A stretch of 61,357 nt of DNA from an uncultured Bacilli bacterium (GTDB lineage Bacteria; Bacillota_I; Bacilli_A; RF39; UBA660), in contig CAKPCU010000006.1 of NCBI GenBank assembly GCA_934148015.1, forward strand, positions 1 to 61,357. Reading direction: 5' to 3'. This document shows, in pieces, positions 42,586-52,202 of the stretch (the first letter of the stretch is position 1; each line of letters starts with the position of its first letter). Both the position numbers and the translations under genes were made by a program. Below the pieces are notes generated by a model. The model saw only the letters and a program-made list of their open reading frames with translations. It did no database searches and had not been told where the DNA came from.

Positions 42586-43674
42586 ATGAATAAAAAGAAA
42601 ATATGTGTATATGCTATTTCTAAAAATGAAGAGAAATTTGTTAAAAGATGGTATGAATCTGTTAAAGAAGCAGATTCTGTATATGTTTTAGATACGGGTT
42701 CTACTGATAAAACTATTAGTATGTTAAAAGATTTAGGTGTTAATGTATCAGTTAAAGAGATAAAACCATGGAGATTTGATGTAGCTAGAAATGAGTCTTT
42801 AAAGTTAGTGCCAGAAGATTGTGATATATGTGTTTGTATTGATATTGATGAAGTAATAAGTAAGGGATGGAGAAAAAAGTTAGAAGAAATTTGGGATGAT
42901 AATACAAATCATCTAAGATATATTTATAATTGGAGTCATGATGATAATGGAAAGCCTTTAGTTAGTTTCTATTATGAAAAAATTCATGCTAGAAATGGTT
43001 TCAAATGGATATATCCAGTTCATGAAGTATTAGAGTTTTCTGGGGAAAAAGAAATTTTTAAAACTACTGAGGAAATAGTTGTAGATCATTATCCAGACAG
43101 CACAAAATCAAGAAGTAATTACTTACCTCTTTTAGAATTATCTGTTAAAGAAAATCCAGACAATGATAGAAATATGCATTATCTTGGAAGAGAATATATG
43201 TTTCATGGAAAATATAATGAAGCTATTGATATGTTAATTAAACATTTAAATTTAAAAAGTGCAACTTGGAAGGATGAAAGATGTGCATCTATGCGATTTA
43301 TTGCAAGATGTTATAAACATTTAAAAAGATACGATGAAGCTAAAATGTGGCTTGATAAAGCTATTAATGAAGCACCATATTTAAGAGACCCTTATGTTGA
43401 AAGAGCTATGTTAGAATATGAATTAAATAATTTTGAAGATGTTAAAAAATATTGTCTTTTAGCACTTGAAATAAAAAATCATACTAAGACTTATATAAAT
43501 GAACCTTTTAGTTGGAATTATACTATTTATGATTTACTATCAATTAGTGAATTTTATCTGGGTAATATAGAAAGTTCATTAAAGTGGATAAATAAAGCTA
43601 CTAAAATGGAACCTAATAATGAAAGATTAATTAATAATAAAAAGGTAATACAAGAAAAAAACTCTAGCAATTAG
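42586..43674 (+). CDS. GT2-type glycosyltransferase with TPR repeats
   Basis: 362 residues. The N-terminal GT-A domain (~1-230) has CVYAISKNEEKFVKRWYESV, VLDTGSTDKT, RNESLKLVP and the metal-binding CIDIDEVI. The C-terminal half (~190-360) is a TPR superhelix: MHYLGREYMFHGKYNEAIDM, RFIARCYKHLKRYDEAKMWL, RAMLEYELNNFEDVKKYC. TPR-glycosyltransferases often modify proteins, with the TPR gripping the acceptor. It lies 10 bp after a collagen-family gene, so glycosylation of these Thr/Ser-rich proteins is the obvious, untested role. Confidence 0.88.
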   Translation: MNKKKICVYAISKNEEKFVKRWYESVKEADSVYVLDTGSTDKTISMLKDLGVNVSVKEIKPWRFDVARNESLKLVPEDCDICVCIDIDEVISKGWRKKLEEIWDDNTNHLRYIYNWSHDDNGKPLVSFYYEKIHARNGFKWIYPVHEVLEFSGEKEIFKTTEEIVVDHYPDSTKSRSNYLPLLELSVKENPDNDRNMHYLGREYMFHGKYNEAIDMLIKHLNLKSATWKDERCASMRFIARCYKHLKRYDEAKMWLDKAINEAPYLRDPYVERAMLEYELNNFEDVKKYCLLALEIKNHTKTYINEPFSWNYTIYDLLSISEFYLGNIESSLKWINKATKMEPNNERLINNKKVIQEKNSSN

Positions 43675-43684
43675 AGTTTTTGTT
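43657..43684. terminator. Bidirectional terminator after the glycosyltransferase
   Basis: AAAACTCTA (43658-43666) and TAGAGTTTT (43672-43680), 5-nt loop, A run before and T run after; it includes the stop codon. Confidence 0.85.
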
Positions 43685-44312
43685 ATTTTATATAATTAAT
43701 ATCTCTTAAATTAGATAATATGTATTTAACACTTGTCAAAATAAATTTATTTATTATTTTAGTATCAAATACATAAGGTTTACTTTCTTTAGAATTTTCA
43801 ATTATTATACCAGCTTTATTAACTATTATATCTATTTTATCCATTGGTATTTCTTTTATAATATCATTAAATTTTGATATATCTTCATAAAATATGCTTA
43901 AATCTAAGTTATATTCATCAATTAATTTTACGTTTAAATTAGTATAATCATTATAAAAATATTCCATTTTTTTATCCTCACTTACCAATTCTTTAGTACC
44001 ATCTAATTTATATATTATACCATTAACACAAAAATCAGGAACAAAGTATTTAAACCATAAATAATCAGTATATAAATGTATATAATAACCCAAAACAAAG
44101 TCATCATCTAATTTATCTTTATATTTAGATAAAAATTTATTTAAGTTAGGAATATCATCATCTCTATCTTCAAAATGAGATCTAACTTTATTTTCTCCTA
44201 TTAATTTTGCTATATCTGGAGCTATACTACCTATTAATATACTCTTACTATCTCTTTTTAATTTATCATTTAATTCTTTTGCTACTGCCATATGTATCAT
44301 TGAACTTGCCAT
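43683..44312 (-). CDS. Zinc-dependent phospholipase C-like hydrolase
   Basis: 209 residues, cytoplasmic, resembling the zinc-dependent phospholipase C/S1-P1 nuclease fold: MASSMIHMAVAKELN at the N-terminus (His ligand), GSIAPDIAKLIG with Asp, a RSHFEDRDDD motif, and DFVLGYYIHLYTDYLWF with His and Asp ligands. The substrate of such small bacterial members is unknown. Co-oriented with mnmA 22 bp upstream, probably the same transcript. Confidence 0.78.
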   Translation of the reverse strand: MASSMIHMAVAKELNDKLKRDSKSILIGSIAPDIAKLIGENKVRSHFEDRDDDIPNLNKFLSKYKDKLDDDFVLGYYIHLYTDYLWFKYFVPDFCVNGIIYKLDGTKELVSEDKKMEYFYNDYTNLNVKLIDEYNLDLSIFYEDISKFNDIIKEIPMDKIDIIVNKAGIIIENSKESKPYVFDTKIINKFILTSVKYILSNLRDINYIK

Positions 44313-44334
44313 ATAAACCTCTACATATTATTTT

Positions 44335-45441
44335 TTATAAATACCATAATTTTTTTCCGTTTTTTCTAACTTCTTTAATTATTCCTCCTCCTAAGCATAT
44401 ATCATCTTTATAAAATACACATGCTTGTCCTGGAGTAACTGCTTTAACTCCGCCTAGATATTTAACTAAAATTTCATCATCATTTAACCACTCTAGCTCT
44501 ACATTAACATCTTTTTGTCTATATCTAAATTTAGCTGTACATTTTTCTACTTTCTCATCATAAGTCCAGTTTATTTGATCAACTACGCAAGAATCAGTAA
44601 TTAAGTATTCATCATTACCTGACTCAATATATAAAATATTTTTATTTAAATCTTTACCAACTACAAACATTCTGTTCTTTGTACCACCAATATCAAGACC
44701 TCTTCTTTGACCTATTGTGTAATGCATAAGTCCAATATGTTCTCCAATTTTCTTATTAGTTTTAATATCAACTATATCACCAGGCTGATTTGGTAAATAG
44801 TTTTTTAAAAAGTTAGAAAAGTTTCTCTCACCAATAAAACATATACCAGTAGAATCCTTTTTCTTAGCAGTTACTAAATCATATTCTTCTGCTATTTTTC
44901 TAACATCAGGCTTTATCATATCTCCAATTGGAAATAATACGTTTTTAAGTTGCTCTTTAGATACTTGTGATAAAAAGTATGACTGATCTTTATTATCATC
45001 TATAGCACGCATCAATTGTCCATCTTTAACTCTTGCATAATGTCCTGTTGCAATAAAATCAGCTCCTAATTTTTCTGCTTCTTTAGCAAACTGATCAAAT
45101 TTAATATATTTATTACACATGATATCAGGGTTTGGTGTTCTTCCCTTTTTTAGTTCATCTAAAAAGTAAGTAAAAACATAATCCCAATACTCTTTTATAA
45201 AGTCCTTTCTGTATAATGGTATACCTAACTTATCACACACTTTTTTAGCATCATTATAATCAACTTCTTGAGGGCAGATTCCTTCACTAGTTGTTGGGGC
45301 ACCATCAAGTTCTCCATCCGCAAATGAATCCCAATTACGCATAAAAAGACCTATTACATCATATCCTTGTTTTAAAAGCATAATCGCTGCAACAGATGAA
45401 TCAACACCACCACTCATACCAATAACTACCTTTTTTTTCAT
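44335..45441 (-). CDS. mnmA: tRNA-specific 2-thiouridylase
   Basis: About 368 residues. MnmA installs sulfur at U34 of tRNA-Lys, -Glu and -Gln using persulfide from a cysteine desulfurase. GMSGGVDSS is the PP-loop, CNKYIKF and TGICFIGERNF hold the two catalytic cysteines, and GLMHYTIGQRRGLDIGG is a family signature. Start placed at the ATG behind AAGAAGGTG, 15 codons inside the longest frame. A cysteine desulfurase that could be its sulfur donor is at 57490-58596. Confidence 0.96.
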   Translation of the reverse strand: MKKKVVIGMSGGVDSSVAAIMLLKQGYDVIGLFMRNWDSFADGELDGAPTTSEGICPQEVDYNDAKKVCDKLGIPLYRKDFIKEYWDYVFTYFLDELKKGRTPNPDIMCNKYIKFDQFAKEAEKLGADFIATGHYARVKDGQLMRAIDDNKDQSYFLSQVSKEQLKNVLFPIGDMIKPDVRKIAEEYDLVTAKKKDSTGICFIGERNFSNFLKNYLPNQPGDIVDIKTNKKIGEHIGLMHYTIGQRRGLDIGGTKNRMFVVGKDLNKNILYIESGNDEYLITDSCVVDQINWTYDEKVEKCTAKFRYRQKDVNVELEWLNDDEILVKYLGGVKAVTPGQACVFYKDDICLGGGIIKEVRKNGKKLWYL

Positions 45442-45974
45442 AAAACGCACCTTCTTTAATAACTTCTTTTGCATATTGTACACCATTTAGCATGATATTT
45501 TCAATACATTTTATAAATACTTTAAGTATTTTACAACATAATTATTCTTTTTATTTGTACCAATAATAGATACATGTTTATACTTACAAAAACATCTTAT
45601 ACTAAATATATCAACAAAATACCCTTTAGATATATTAAGTTAAAATAAACTATCTAATAATCTATTTTGTCTTAAGTTTTCCACAGTATTAATTTTAAAA
45701 GCTCTACTTTAGAAACTTTTCATGTGCATAACATTACTTTATAACTATCTGACATGGCTTATATATATTATATAAGTTCTTTTTTATTTTTCATATTCAT
45801 TCATATCTAAAAAAAGTGTATTTTTACCAACACGTATCTTTTCTACATTATTATTTATTTTATGAATATTAGATTTAAAAATTAATCATCTATAAAATTA
45901 TAACAAAATATATTTATTTATAGTAGCTTTTTAATTAAAATTAATATATTCTATATAACTATTAAGGAGTTTTT
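45442..45974. other. 533-bp intergenic region upstream of the HA-repeat protein
   Basis: Contains the mnmA promoter region (TACAAT on the minus strand near 45475), a palindrome AATACTT-t-AAGTATT near 45517-45531, and the orphan terminator below. No supported ORF; the last 100 bp should contain the promoter of the 993-residue protein. Confidence 0.45.
45758..45788 (+). terminator. Orphan terminator upstream of the HA-repeat gene
   Basis: CTTATATA (45758-45765) and TATATAAG (45769-45776), 3-nt loop, then TTCTTTTTTATTTTTC. No gene on the plus strand precedes it, so it may end an unannotated small RNA or act in the leader of the downstream gene. Confidence 0.5.
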
Positions 45975-48956
45975 ATGGATAAAAAAGTATTAGATAAAAT
46001 ATGGAATGAAAAATACATGCTTGCTAAAGAATATTATAAAAAACATGGCAATTTATTGATTCCACATGATTATATTGTAAATGATATAAAATTAGGTAGG
46101 TGGATTCAAACACAAAGACAAAATTATAATAAAAATGATAATTCATATTTTACTACGGATAAAATAAATAAATTAAATGATATTAATATGGTATGGGATT
46201 GTAAAAAATATAATTTTAATAAAATGTATTTAGCACTTATAAAATATAAAGAAATGTATGGTGATACAAGGGTTCCTCAAGATTTTATAACAGATGATAA
46301 TTTGAGTTTAGGTGCATGGGTTAATAAACAAAGAATGCTATATAAAAGTAATAAACTTTCTAAGAAAAAAATAAATATGTTTAATGAAGCAAAAATGGTT
46401 TGGAATCCTAAAAAGTTAATTGATGATAAATGGAACATATACTATAAAGAATTAATAAAATATATTAAAAAATACAATAAGATTCCTAATTGTAATTACA
46501 TAGCAGGTGATGGATTAAAACTAGGATCGTGGTTATCAAACCAAAGACGTATGTTTAAAAGTGGTACATTATTACAAGAGAGAAAAGAAAAATTAATGAA
46601 ATTAAATATACTTGAAAATAAAAATGATGCTATTTGGCAGGAAAATTATAGCTACCTTAAAAAAATCTATGACACATGTGGACATATTAAATTAGATGAT
46701 GAGAATATTAAAGATGAAAAAATTAGAAAGTGGATATGTAGACAAAAAAAATTATATAAGAAAAATAAACTTTCTAAAGAAAGATTAGAAAAATTAAATC
46801 AGATAAATTTTGATTTTAATTATAATAGAAATATATATTATTTTAATAGAATGTATAATGAAGCTTTAGAGTATTATAAAAAAAATAATACAATACATAT
46901 ATCAAAAAATAAAAAAAATTCAGCTAATTATAATCTTGCAATTTTTCTAGATACACAAAGAAGCTTGTATAGAAAAGGTAAACTAAGTGATAAAAAAATA
47001 AAACTTTTTGAAGATATTGGTATGAAGTGGAATCTATATAAATCTCCTGATGAAATTTGGAATAACTGGTATACAATTGCTAAAGACTATTATAAGAAAA
47101 ACAACCATTTAATGCCACCAACAGGAAAACTTAGAACTTGGCTTTTTGCACAAAGAGCTGCTAAAAAAGGTCTTAGAGGTAAAATAAGTAAAAGAAAAAT
47201 AAAATTACTAGATGATATAGGAATGGTATGGAATGTTAAAAAAACTAACTTTGATAAAATGTACAAATATGCAAAACAATATTATAAAATACATGGCATA
47301 TTAAATATTCCATGCAACTATGTAACAAGTGATAACGTAAATCTTGGTATGTGGATTTCAAGACAAAGAAGGATATATAAAAATGTACTTAATCAGGAGA
47401 CAAAGTTAACTAAAGTTATTAAGGAAAGAATAAAAAAATTAAATAATATAGGAATGATATGGGATGCATCTAAGATATCATCTAATGCTTCTTTTCAAGA
47501 GAAAGCTATTTATTATTACATGAAAAAATTCTTTAAAAGTACTGTTAAAATGACACAGTTTGAATTTATTGGCTACGAGTTAGATATTTATATACCTGAA
47601 ATTAAAACTGCTATTGAATATGATGGTATTTTTCATATGGATAAATTAATAAGTGATGGTAAAAAAAATGAAGCATGTCATAAAAATGGAATAAGAATTA
47701 TTAGAATAAGGGAAAAACCATTACCAAATATCCATAATTGTAATAATGTTATAATAACAGATAGTTGTAAGGATAAAGATTTAGAAAAATCTATTAATAA
47801 ATTATTTAAAATATTAGATATTAATTATACTTGTGATATTTTAAGAGATAAAAAAGAAATAATAGAAACATACAAAAATTATGTTGCAAGAACATTTGAT
47901 AGACCATATGAAATAGCTTTTAGGCATTATAAAAAGTATGGATGTATATCAAGTGATAAATCTTTTTTAAAGTTAGATGGCAAAATGAAAGCATGGATTT
48001 ATAAACAAAGATATGATTATAAAAATGGAACATTAACAAAATTACAACAAGAAAAATTAGAAAAAATAGGAATTATCTTGGATGTATATGAGGCGGCCTG
48101 GCAAAAAAATTATGAAATTGCTAAGAAATACTGTGAAACACATAAAAAAATAATGTATAAAAGCGTTAGTGAAGAGGGCTTCTCAATTGGTTCATGGCTA
48201 TATAAACAAAAAAAATTAAATTTTAGTGGAAAACTAAGTTCTAAAAAAGCTAAATTATTAGAGGATTTAGATATTAACTATTTTTTAAGAGATATAAAAA
48301 AGGAGAATATTATTAAAAATAATAAATATCAGGAAGAGATAAAAAAATATTATAAACTGCATGGTAACATAGATATTAAAAGAGATTATGTTACTAAAAA
48401 CAATTTAAGATTAGGAAAATGGTTAGCAGAAGCTAAAAGAAAATACAAAAAAGGATTACTTAGTAAAGAAAAGGTAAATTTTTTTAATAAGTATGGTATT
48501 AAATGGTATACATTTGATGATAGATGGGAGAAAATGTTTAATGTTGCAAAACAATATTTCAATAAACATGGCAATATATTAATTAGTGCTAATTATGTTA
48601 CCAATGATGATATTCATTTAGGTGATTGGATTTCAAGACAAAGACAAAAGTATTTTAAGTATAAAAATTATAAAGAATTAGATAAGGATAAAATAGATAA
48701 ATTAAACTCTATTAAAATGATATGGGATCCTTATAATTATAAATGGATGGAAAAATATAATCTTGCTAAGAAATATTATAATGATAATGGAAATTTAAAT
48801 ATTCCATCTAATTATATTACTGAAAATGGAATTAAACTAGGTATGTGGATTTGTTGTCAAAGAAAAGCTTTTAAGGGTAATCCTAATTATTTAATGACAG
48901 AAGAAAGGAAAAAATTGCTAGATGATATAAAGATGGACTGGAAAATAAAAGGTTAA
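45975..48956 (+). CDS. Giant protein of 12 helicase-associated repeats with an embedded nuclease-like domain
   Basis: 993 residues made of about 12 HA-type (helicase-associated domain, PF03457-like) repeats of 60-75 residues. The core is W..Y..AK.YY.KHGN..IP..Y......LG.WI..QR..Y....L...KI..LN.I.M.WD. Seven repeats occupy residues 1-497; after a restriction-endonuclease-like domain (498-644), five more run to the end. The insert has YELDIYIPEIKTAIEYDG, FH at 553-554, then GKKNEACHKNGIRIIRIRE: the E.DG..H...K...G...IRIRE pattern of Vsr/DUF559-type PD-(D/E)XK proteins (D537, E548, D550, H554). No helicase motifs, signal peptide or membrane segment. HA domains usually sit behind SNF2/DEAD helicases and are thought to bind nucleic acid. 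AAGGAG precedes the ATG; monocistronic. Confidence 0.85.
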   Translation: MDKKVLDKIWNEKYMLAKEYYKKHGNLLIPHDYIVNDIKLGRWIQTQRQNYNKNDNSYFTTDKINKLNDINMVWDCKKYNFNKMYLALIKYKEMYGDTRVPQDFITDDNLSLGAWVNKQRMLYKSNKLSKKKINMFNEAKMVWNPKKLIDDKWNIYYKELIKYIKKYNKIPNCNYIAGDGLKLGSWLSNQRRMFKSGTLLQERKEKLMKLNILENKNDAIWQENYSYLKKIYDTCGHIKLDDENIKDEKIRKWICRQKKLYKKNKLSKERLEKLNQINFDFNYNRNIYYFNRMYNEALEYYKKNNTIHISKNKKNSANYNLAIFLDTQRSLYRKGKLSDKKIKLFEDIGMKWNLYKSPDEIWNNWYTIAKDYYKKNNHLMPPTGKLRTWLFAQRAAKKGLRGKISKRKIKLLDDIGMVWNVKKTNFDKMYKYAKQYYKIHGILNIPCNYVTSDNVNLGMWISRQRRIYKNVLNQETKLTKVIKERIKKLNNIGMIWDASKISSNASFQEKAIYYYMKKFFKSTVKMTQFEFIGYELDIYIPEIKTAIEYDGIFHMDKLISDGKKNEACHKNGIRIIRIREKPLPNIHNCNNVIITDSCKDKDLEKSINKLFKILDINYTCDILRDKKEIIETYKNYVARTFDRPYEIAFRHYKKYGCISSDKSFLKLDGKMKAWIYKQRYDYKNGTLTKLQQEKLEKIGIILDVYEAAWQKNYEIAKKYCETHKKIMYKSVSEEGFSIGSWLYKQKKLNFSGKLSSKKAKLLEDLDINYFLRDIKKENIIKNNKYQEEIKKYYKLHGNIDIKRDYVTKNNLRLGKWLAEAKRKYKKGLLSKEKVNFFNKYGIKWYTFDDRWEKMFNVAKQYFNKHGNILISANYVTNDDIHLGDWISRQRQKYFKYKNYKELDKDKIDKLNSIKMIWDPYNYKWMEKYNLAKKYYNDNGNLNIPSNYITENGIKLGMWICCQRKAFKGNPNYLMTEERKKLLDDIKMDWKIKG

Positions 48957-49109
48957 TCATTCATAATAACTTCCAGTTATAATACGTATAAAAAATATGT
49001 ATTTTAATTATATCGGCAAAAATAATATAATACAAGTAGATGAAAAAATATATCTAATAAATCTAATTAACTATTTTTATCGAAAAAAGTAATATTAGGA
49101 GATGATATA

Positions 49110-50084
49110 ATGAAAAAAAATGCCTATGAAATACAATGTGATATGGAAGATAAAGAATATGATAATATGATGAATACTTTAGATAAAATGCTTTATAATA
49201 ATGTAATTAAAACATATAAAGATAGCTCTAAAGTAATAGATCTACATACTCATACTATTTACTCGGATGGTGAGCTTACACCAGATGAATTAATTAGAGA
49301 AGCTATTGATAAAAAAATTGGTATTTTATCTATCACGGATCATAATACAATAGATGGTATTAAAAGTGTTAATAAAAATGAGAAATTAATTAAGAAAACC
49401 GGAATAAAAATAGTTGATGGTATTGAATTATCCGCAAAGTTTAATAATGGAAAAATGCATATTTTAGGTTATGATATTGATATAAATAATGAAAACTTAA
49501 ATAAAAAATTATACGAAATAAAAAATAATAGTTTTAATACTTTCTTATCAACAATTGAACAAGTTAAAAGAGATTATAACATTAGTTTTAGCTACGATGA
49601 TATTAAGGATATAATTGTTAATAAAAACATGTGTGGCAGAGTTGATATAGCAAAACTGCTAGTAAAATATAAATATGCAAATAGTGTTAAGGAAGCTTTT
49701 GATAAGTATCTAGAGTTTTCATACAAAAAAATTAACGGTTTAATCATTAAACCATCTTATGAAGAGTGCTTAAATTTAATAACTAGTTCTGGTGGTTTTG
49801 CAGTTTTAGCACATCCTAAGTCACTTAAAGTAAGTAATACTGAGTTTTCATCTTTAATAGAAAATATGAAACACTACGGATTATCTGGCATCGAAGCTTA
49901 TCATTCAAGTCATACATCGGATGAAATGGCTTATTATGTGGATGTTGCTAAAAAGCATGATCTTTTAGTAAGTTGTGGAAGTGACTTTCATGGTAAAAAC
50001 ATTAAACCAGATATTAGTTTAGGAAGTGGAAAAAATAATAATTTAAATGTTAAAAAGTTAGAACTAATTAAAAGATTTAAATAA
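49110..50084 (+). CDS. PHP-domain phosphoesterase
   Basis: 324 residues. After a ~42-residue acidic lead the PHP domain begins: IDLHTHTIYSDGELTPDELI, then ILSITDHNTIDGI, VDGIELSAKF, MHILGYDID, AVLAHPKSL and SCGSDFHGK. These are the metal ligands of the RNase AM/YciV-type family, which cleaves 3',5'-nucleoside bisphosphates or short oligonucleotide ends. Cytoplasmic. AGGAG precedes the ATG. It follows the HA-repeat protein by 153 bp on the same strand, but nothing else shows they belong together. Confidence 0.88.
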   Translation: MKKNAYEIQCDMEDKEYDNMMNTLDKMLYNNVIKTYKDSSKVIDLHTHTIYSDGELTPDELIREAIDKKIGILSITDHNTIDGIKSVNKNEKLIKKTGIKIVDGIELSAKFNNGKMHILGYDIDINNENLNKKLYEIKNNSFNTFLSTIEQVKRDYNISFSYDDIKDIIVNKNMCGRVDIAKLLVKYKYANSVKEAFDKYLEFSYKKINGLIIKPSYEECLNLITSSGGFAVLAHPKSLKVSNTEFSSLIENMKHYGLSGIEAYHSSHTSDEMAYYVDVAKKHDLLVSCGSDFHGKNIKPDISLGSGKNNNLNVKKLELIKRFK

Positions 50085-50128
50085 AATTAAATGAAGATAC
50101 AAATTCTTCTTTTTTTGATAATTATTTA

Positions 50129-50166
50129 TATAAAATAAAAACTTACGAATGGTTAAATTCGTAAGT
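50129..50166 (-). terminator. tRNA-His terminator
   Basis: ACTTACGAA (50141-50149) and TTCGTAAGT (50158-50166), 8-nt loop; TTTTATTTTAT follows on the minus strand. Confidence 0.85.
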
Positions 50167-50178
50167 CGGTCTTCAACG

Positions 50179-50255
50179 TGGGGCGGAGTAAGGGAATCGA
50201 ACCCTTGTATGCTGGTGCCACAAACCAGTGTGTTAACCACTTCACCAACTCCGCC
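50179..50255 (-). tRNA. tRNA-His (anticodon GUG)
   Basis: Cloverleaf on the minus strand with anticodon stem CTGGT/ACCAG and loop TTGTGGC. The encoded 5' extra G (G-1) pairs with C73, the identity mark of tRNA-His, and CCA is encoded. T loop TTCGATT. Monocistronic, with its own terminator. Confidence 0.94.
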
Positions 50256-50360
50256 AAATGTAAGCATTAATTAAATGCTAGTAGTATTCTAACAAAAATA
50301 TTAAATAAAATCAATACAAAATAATAAAATATGTTATACTTTTAACGTAAGAAAGGCGTT

Positions 50361-50906
50361 ATGATGAAAATAAAAGAGTTAATAAGTGAAGAAAAATTGC
50401 AAAAAAGAGTTAAAGAGTTATCTAAAAAAATAGAAAAAGATTATGAAGATAAAGAAATAAACTTTGTTTGTACTTTAAAAGGTGCTATATTTTTTATGAC
50501 GGATTTAGCAAGATATATTAATAAAAATGTCAAAATAGATTTTGTAAAAGTATCAAGCTATGATGGAATGGAATCTAAAGATGTTAAAATGAAAGCTAAT
50601 CTTTTAGAGAATATTATGGATAAAGATATAATAATAGTTGAAGACATTGTAGATACAGGTAAAACTATTAATTATCTTGTTAATTATTTAAAGGATATGG
50701 GTGCAAAAAGTATAAGAGTATGTACTGTATTAGATAAACCAATAAAAAGAAGTATAAACTTTAAACCTGAGTATGTAGGATTTGAAATAGAAGATAAATT
50801 TGTTATAGGATATGGACTTGATTTTAACCAAGATTATAGAAATTTACCTTATATAGGTTATATTGATGATGATGCAAAAAATATACAAACGAAAAAGATC
50901 AACTAA
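50361..50906 (+). CDS. hpt: Hypoxanthine phosphoribosyltransferase
   Basis: 181 residues, purine salvage (hypoxanthine or guanine plus PRPP). VCTLKGAIFFMTDL, FVKVSSYDGM, the PRPP-binding VEDIVDTGKTI, and VGFEIEDKFVIGYGLD are all present. The first two codons are both ATG; GAAAGG is slightly better spaced for the second. Its stop overlaps the convergent dinB-like gene by 4 bases. Confidence 0.95.
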   Translation: MMKIKELISEEKLQKRVKELSKKIEKDYEDKEINFVCTLKGAIFFMTDLARYINKNVKIDFVKVSSYDGMESKDVKMKANLLENIMDKDIIIVEDIVDTGKTINYLVNYLKDMGAKSIRVCTVLDKPIKRSINFKPEYVGFEIEDKFVIGYGLDFNQDYRNLPYIGYIDDDAKNIQTKKIN

Positions 50907-50917
50907 TCTTTTTTTTC
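50892..50917 (+). terminator. hpt terminator
   Basis: AAAAGAT and ATCTTTT arms (50893-50912) with the T run to 50916; it contains the overlapping stop codons of hpt and the convergent polymerase gene. Confidence 0.65.
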
Positions 50918-52099
50918 TTTTAATAAAGAAGCACTAATTATTGCATTATTACCATACTTTTTATTTATCTTGTCCACCACATCCTGTACTTTTGATCTTT
51001 CTTCTATTACGCCTGGTTTTTCAAACAAGGATATCTGTTCAAATGGCTTATCAGTAAAATCACTCACTCTTAATCCAACTAATCTTATTGGATCTCCATT
51101 CCATGTATCTTTAAGTAGATCACAAGCATTTATATAAATATCTTCATTTGATGAGATTGGATTAATTAATTTTTTTTGATGTTGATAGTTAAAAAAATTA
51201 CTGTTTCTAAGTTGAAGAGCTATTACAGTAGCATATTTTCCTTCTCCTCTTAGTCTTATCCCTACCATGTTAGATAATTTTTTTAGTACTTTTTTAATAG
51301 TTGCTAAGTCTTCAGCATCTCTAGGAAGTGTTGTTGAATGACTTATTCCTTGATTTTTAGGTATAGGCTTTTCTACCCTTGAATTATCTATTCCATTAGC
51401 ATATTCATACATCATCTTACCAGCTAATTTAAAGTGCCTGGTTAACATATTTATATCAGAATTAGCTAAATCTTTTATTGTATTAATACCAAGTTCATGG
51501 AGTCTTTTACTAGATTTTTTACCAACCATAAATAAATCATCTACCATTAAAGACCACATTTTTTCTTTTATTTCATTATCAAATAGAGTATGAACCTTAT
51601 TTGGTTTTTCAAAATCACTTGCCATTTTTGCACATACTTTAGAATTAGCAATTCCTACATTAACTGTAAATCCAAGTGTATTATATATTTCATCTTTTAT
51701 TTTATAAGCAAGAGCTACTGGATCTCCAAAGATTTTAGTAGTACCTGTCATATCCATAAAGCACTCATCTATAGAATACCTTTCAACTACAGGAGAATAT
51801 TTGCATAGTATTTTATAAAATGCATTGGAATACTTATAATAATTTGTTTTATTTGTTTTAACAACGTATAATTTATCTACCTTTCTTCTTGCCTGATATA
51901 AAGGTTCACCTGATTTTATTCCAGCCTTTTTAGCTGGATAACTTTTAGCTACTACAACCCCTCTTCTTTCTTTTTCATCTCCTGCAACAACTGCTGGTAT
52001 ATTTCTTATATCAAGTATACTTCCACCCTTTAACATATCAATAGCTGCCCATGATAAAAATGCATTATTAACATCAACATGAAATATTAACCTTTCCAT
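50903..52099 (-). CDS. dinB: Y-family DNA polymerase (Pol IV / DinB-like)
   Basis: 398 residues, translesion polymerase. FHVDVNNAFLSWAA with the first metal Asp, VVAGDEKERRGVVVAKSYPA, YSIDECFMD with the Asp-Glu pair, GIANSKVCAKMASDFEKP, and an HhH segment KKSSKRLHELGINTIKDLA. The little-finger domain ends in LVGLRVSDF and EQISLFE, a beta-clamp-binding peptide (QxSLF). Length is typical. No LexA box seen upstream. Convergent with hpt. Confidence 0.92.
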   Translation of the reverse strand: MERLIFHVDVNNAFLSWAAIDMLKGGSILDIRNIPAVVAGDEKERRGVVVAKSYPAKKAGIKSGEPLYQARRKVDKLYVVKTNKTNYYKYSNAFYKILCKYSPVVERYSIDECFMDMTGTTKIFGDPVALAYKIKDEIYNTLGFTVNVGIANSKVCAKMASDFEKPNKVHTLFDNEIKEKMWSLMVDDLFMVGKKSSKRLHELGINTIKDLANSDINMLTRHFKLAGKMMYEYANGIDNSRVEKPIPKNQGISHSTTLPRDAEDLATIKKVLKKLSNMVGIRLRGEGKYATVIALQLRNSNFFNYQHQKKLINPISSNEDIYINACDLLKDTWNGDPIRLVGLRVSDFTDKPFEQISLFEKPGVIEERSKVQDVVDKINKKYGNNAIISASLLKEKKD

Positions 52100-52169
52100 T
52101 TAAATCATCTCCTAACTATTAATATAACATCTTTATAATATCATTCATACATTTGTTTGTAAAGTTTTT

Positions 52170-52200
52170 TATAAAAGAAAAAAATCCCATACACTGGGAT
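52170..52200 (-). terminator. Terminator of the nucleotidyltransferase-like gene
   Basis: ATCCCA (52184-52189) and TGGGAT (52195-52200), 5-nt loop; TTTTTTCTTTTAT follows on the minus strand. Confidence 0.85.
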
Positions 52201-52202
52201 CA

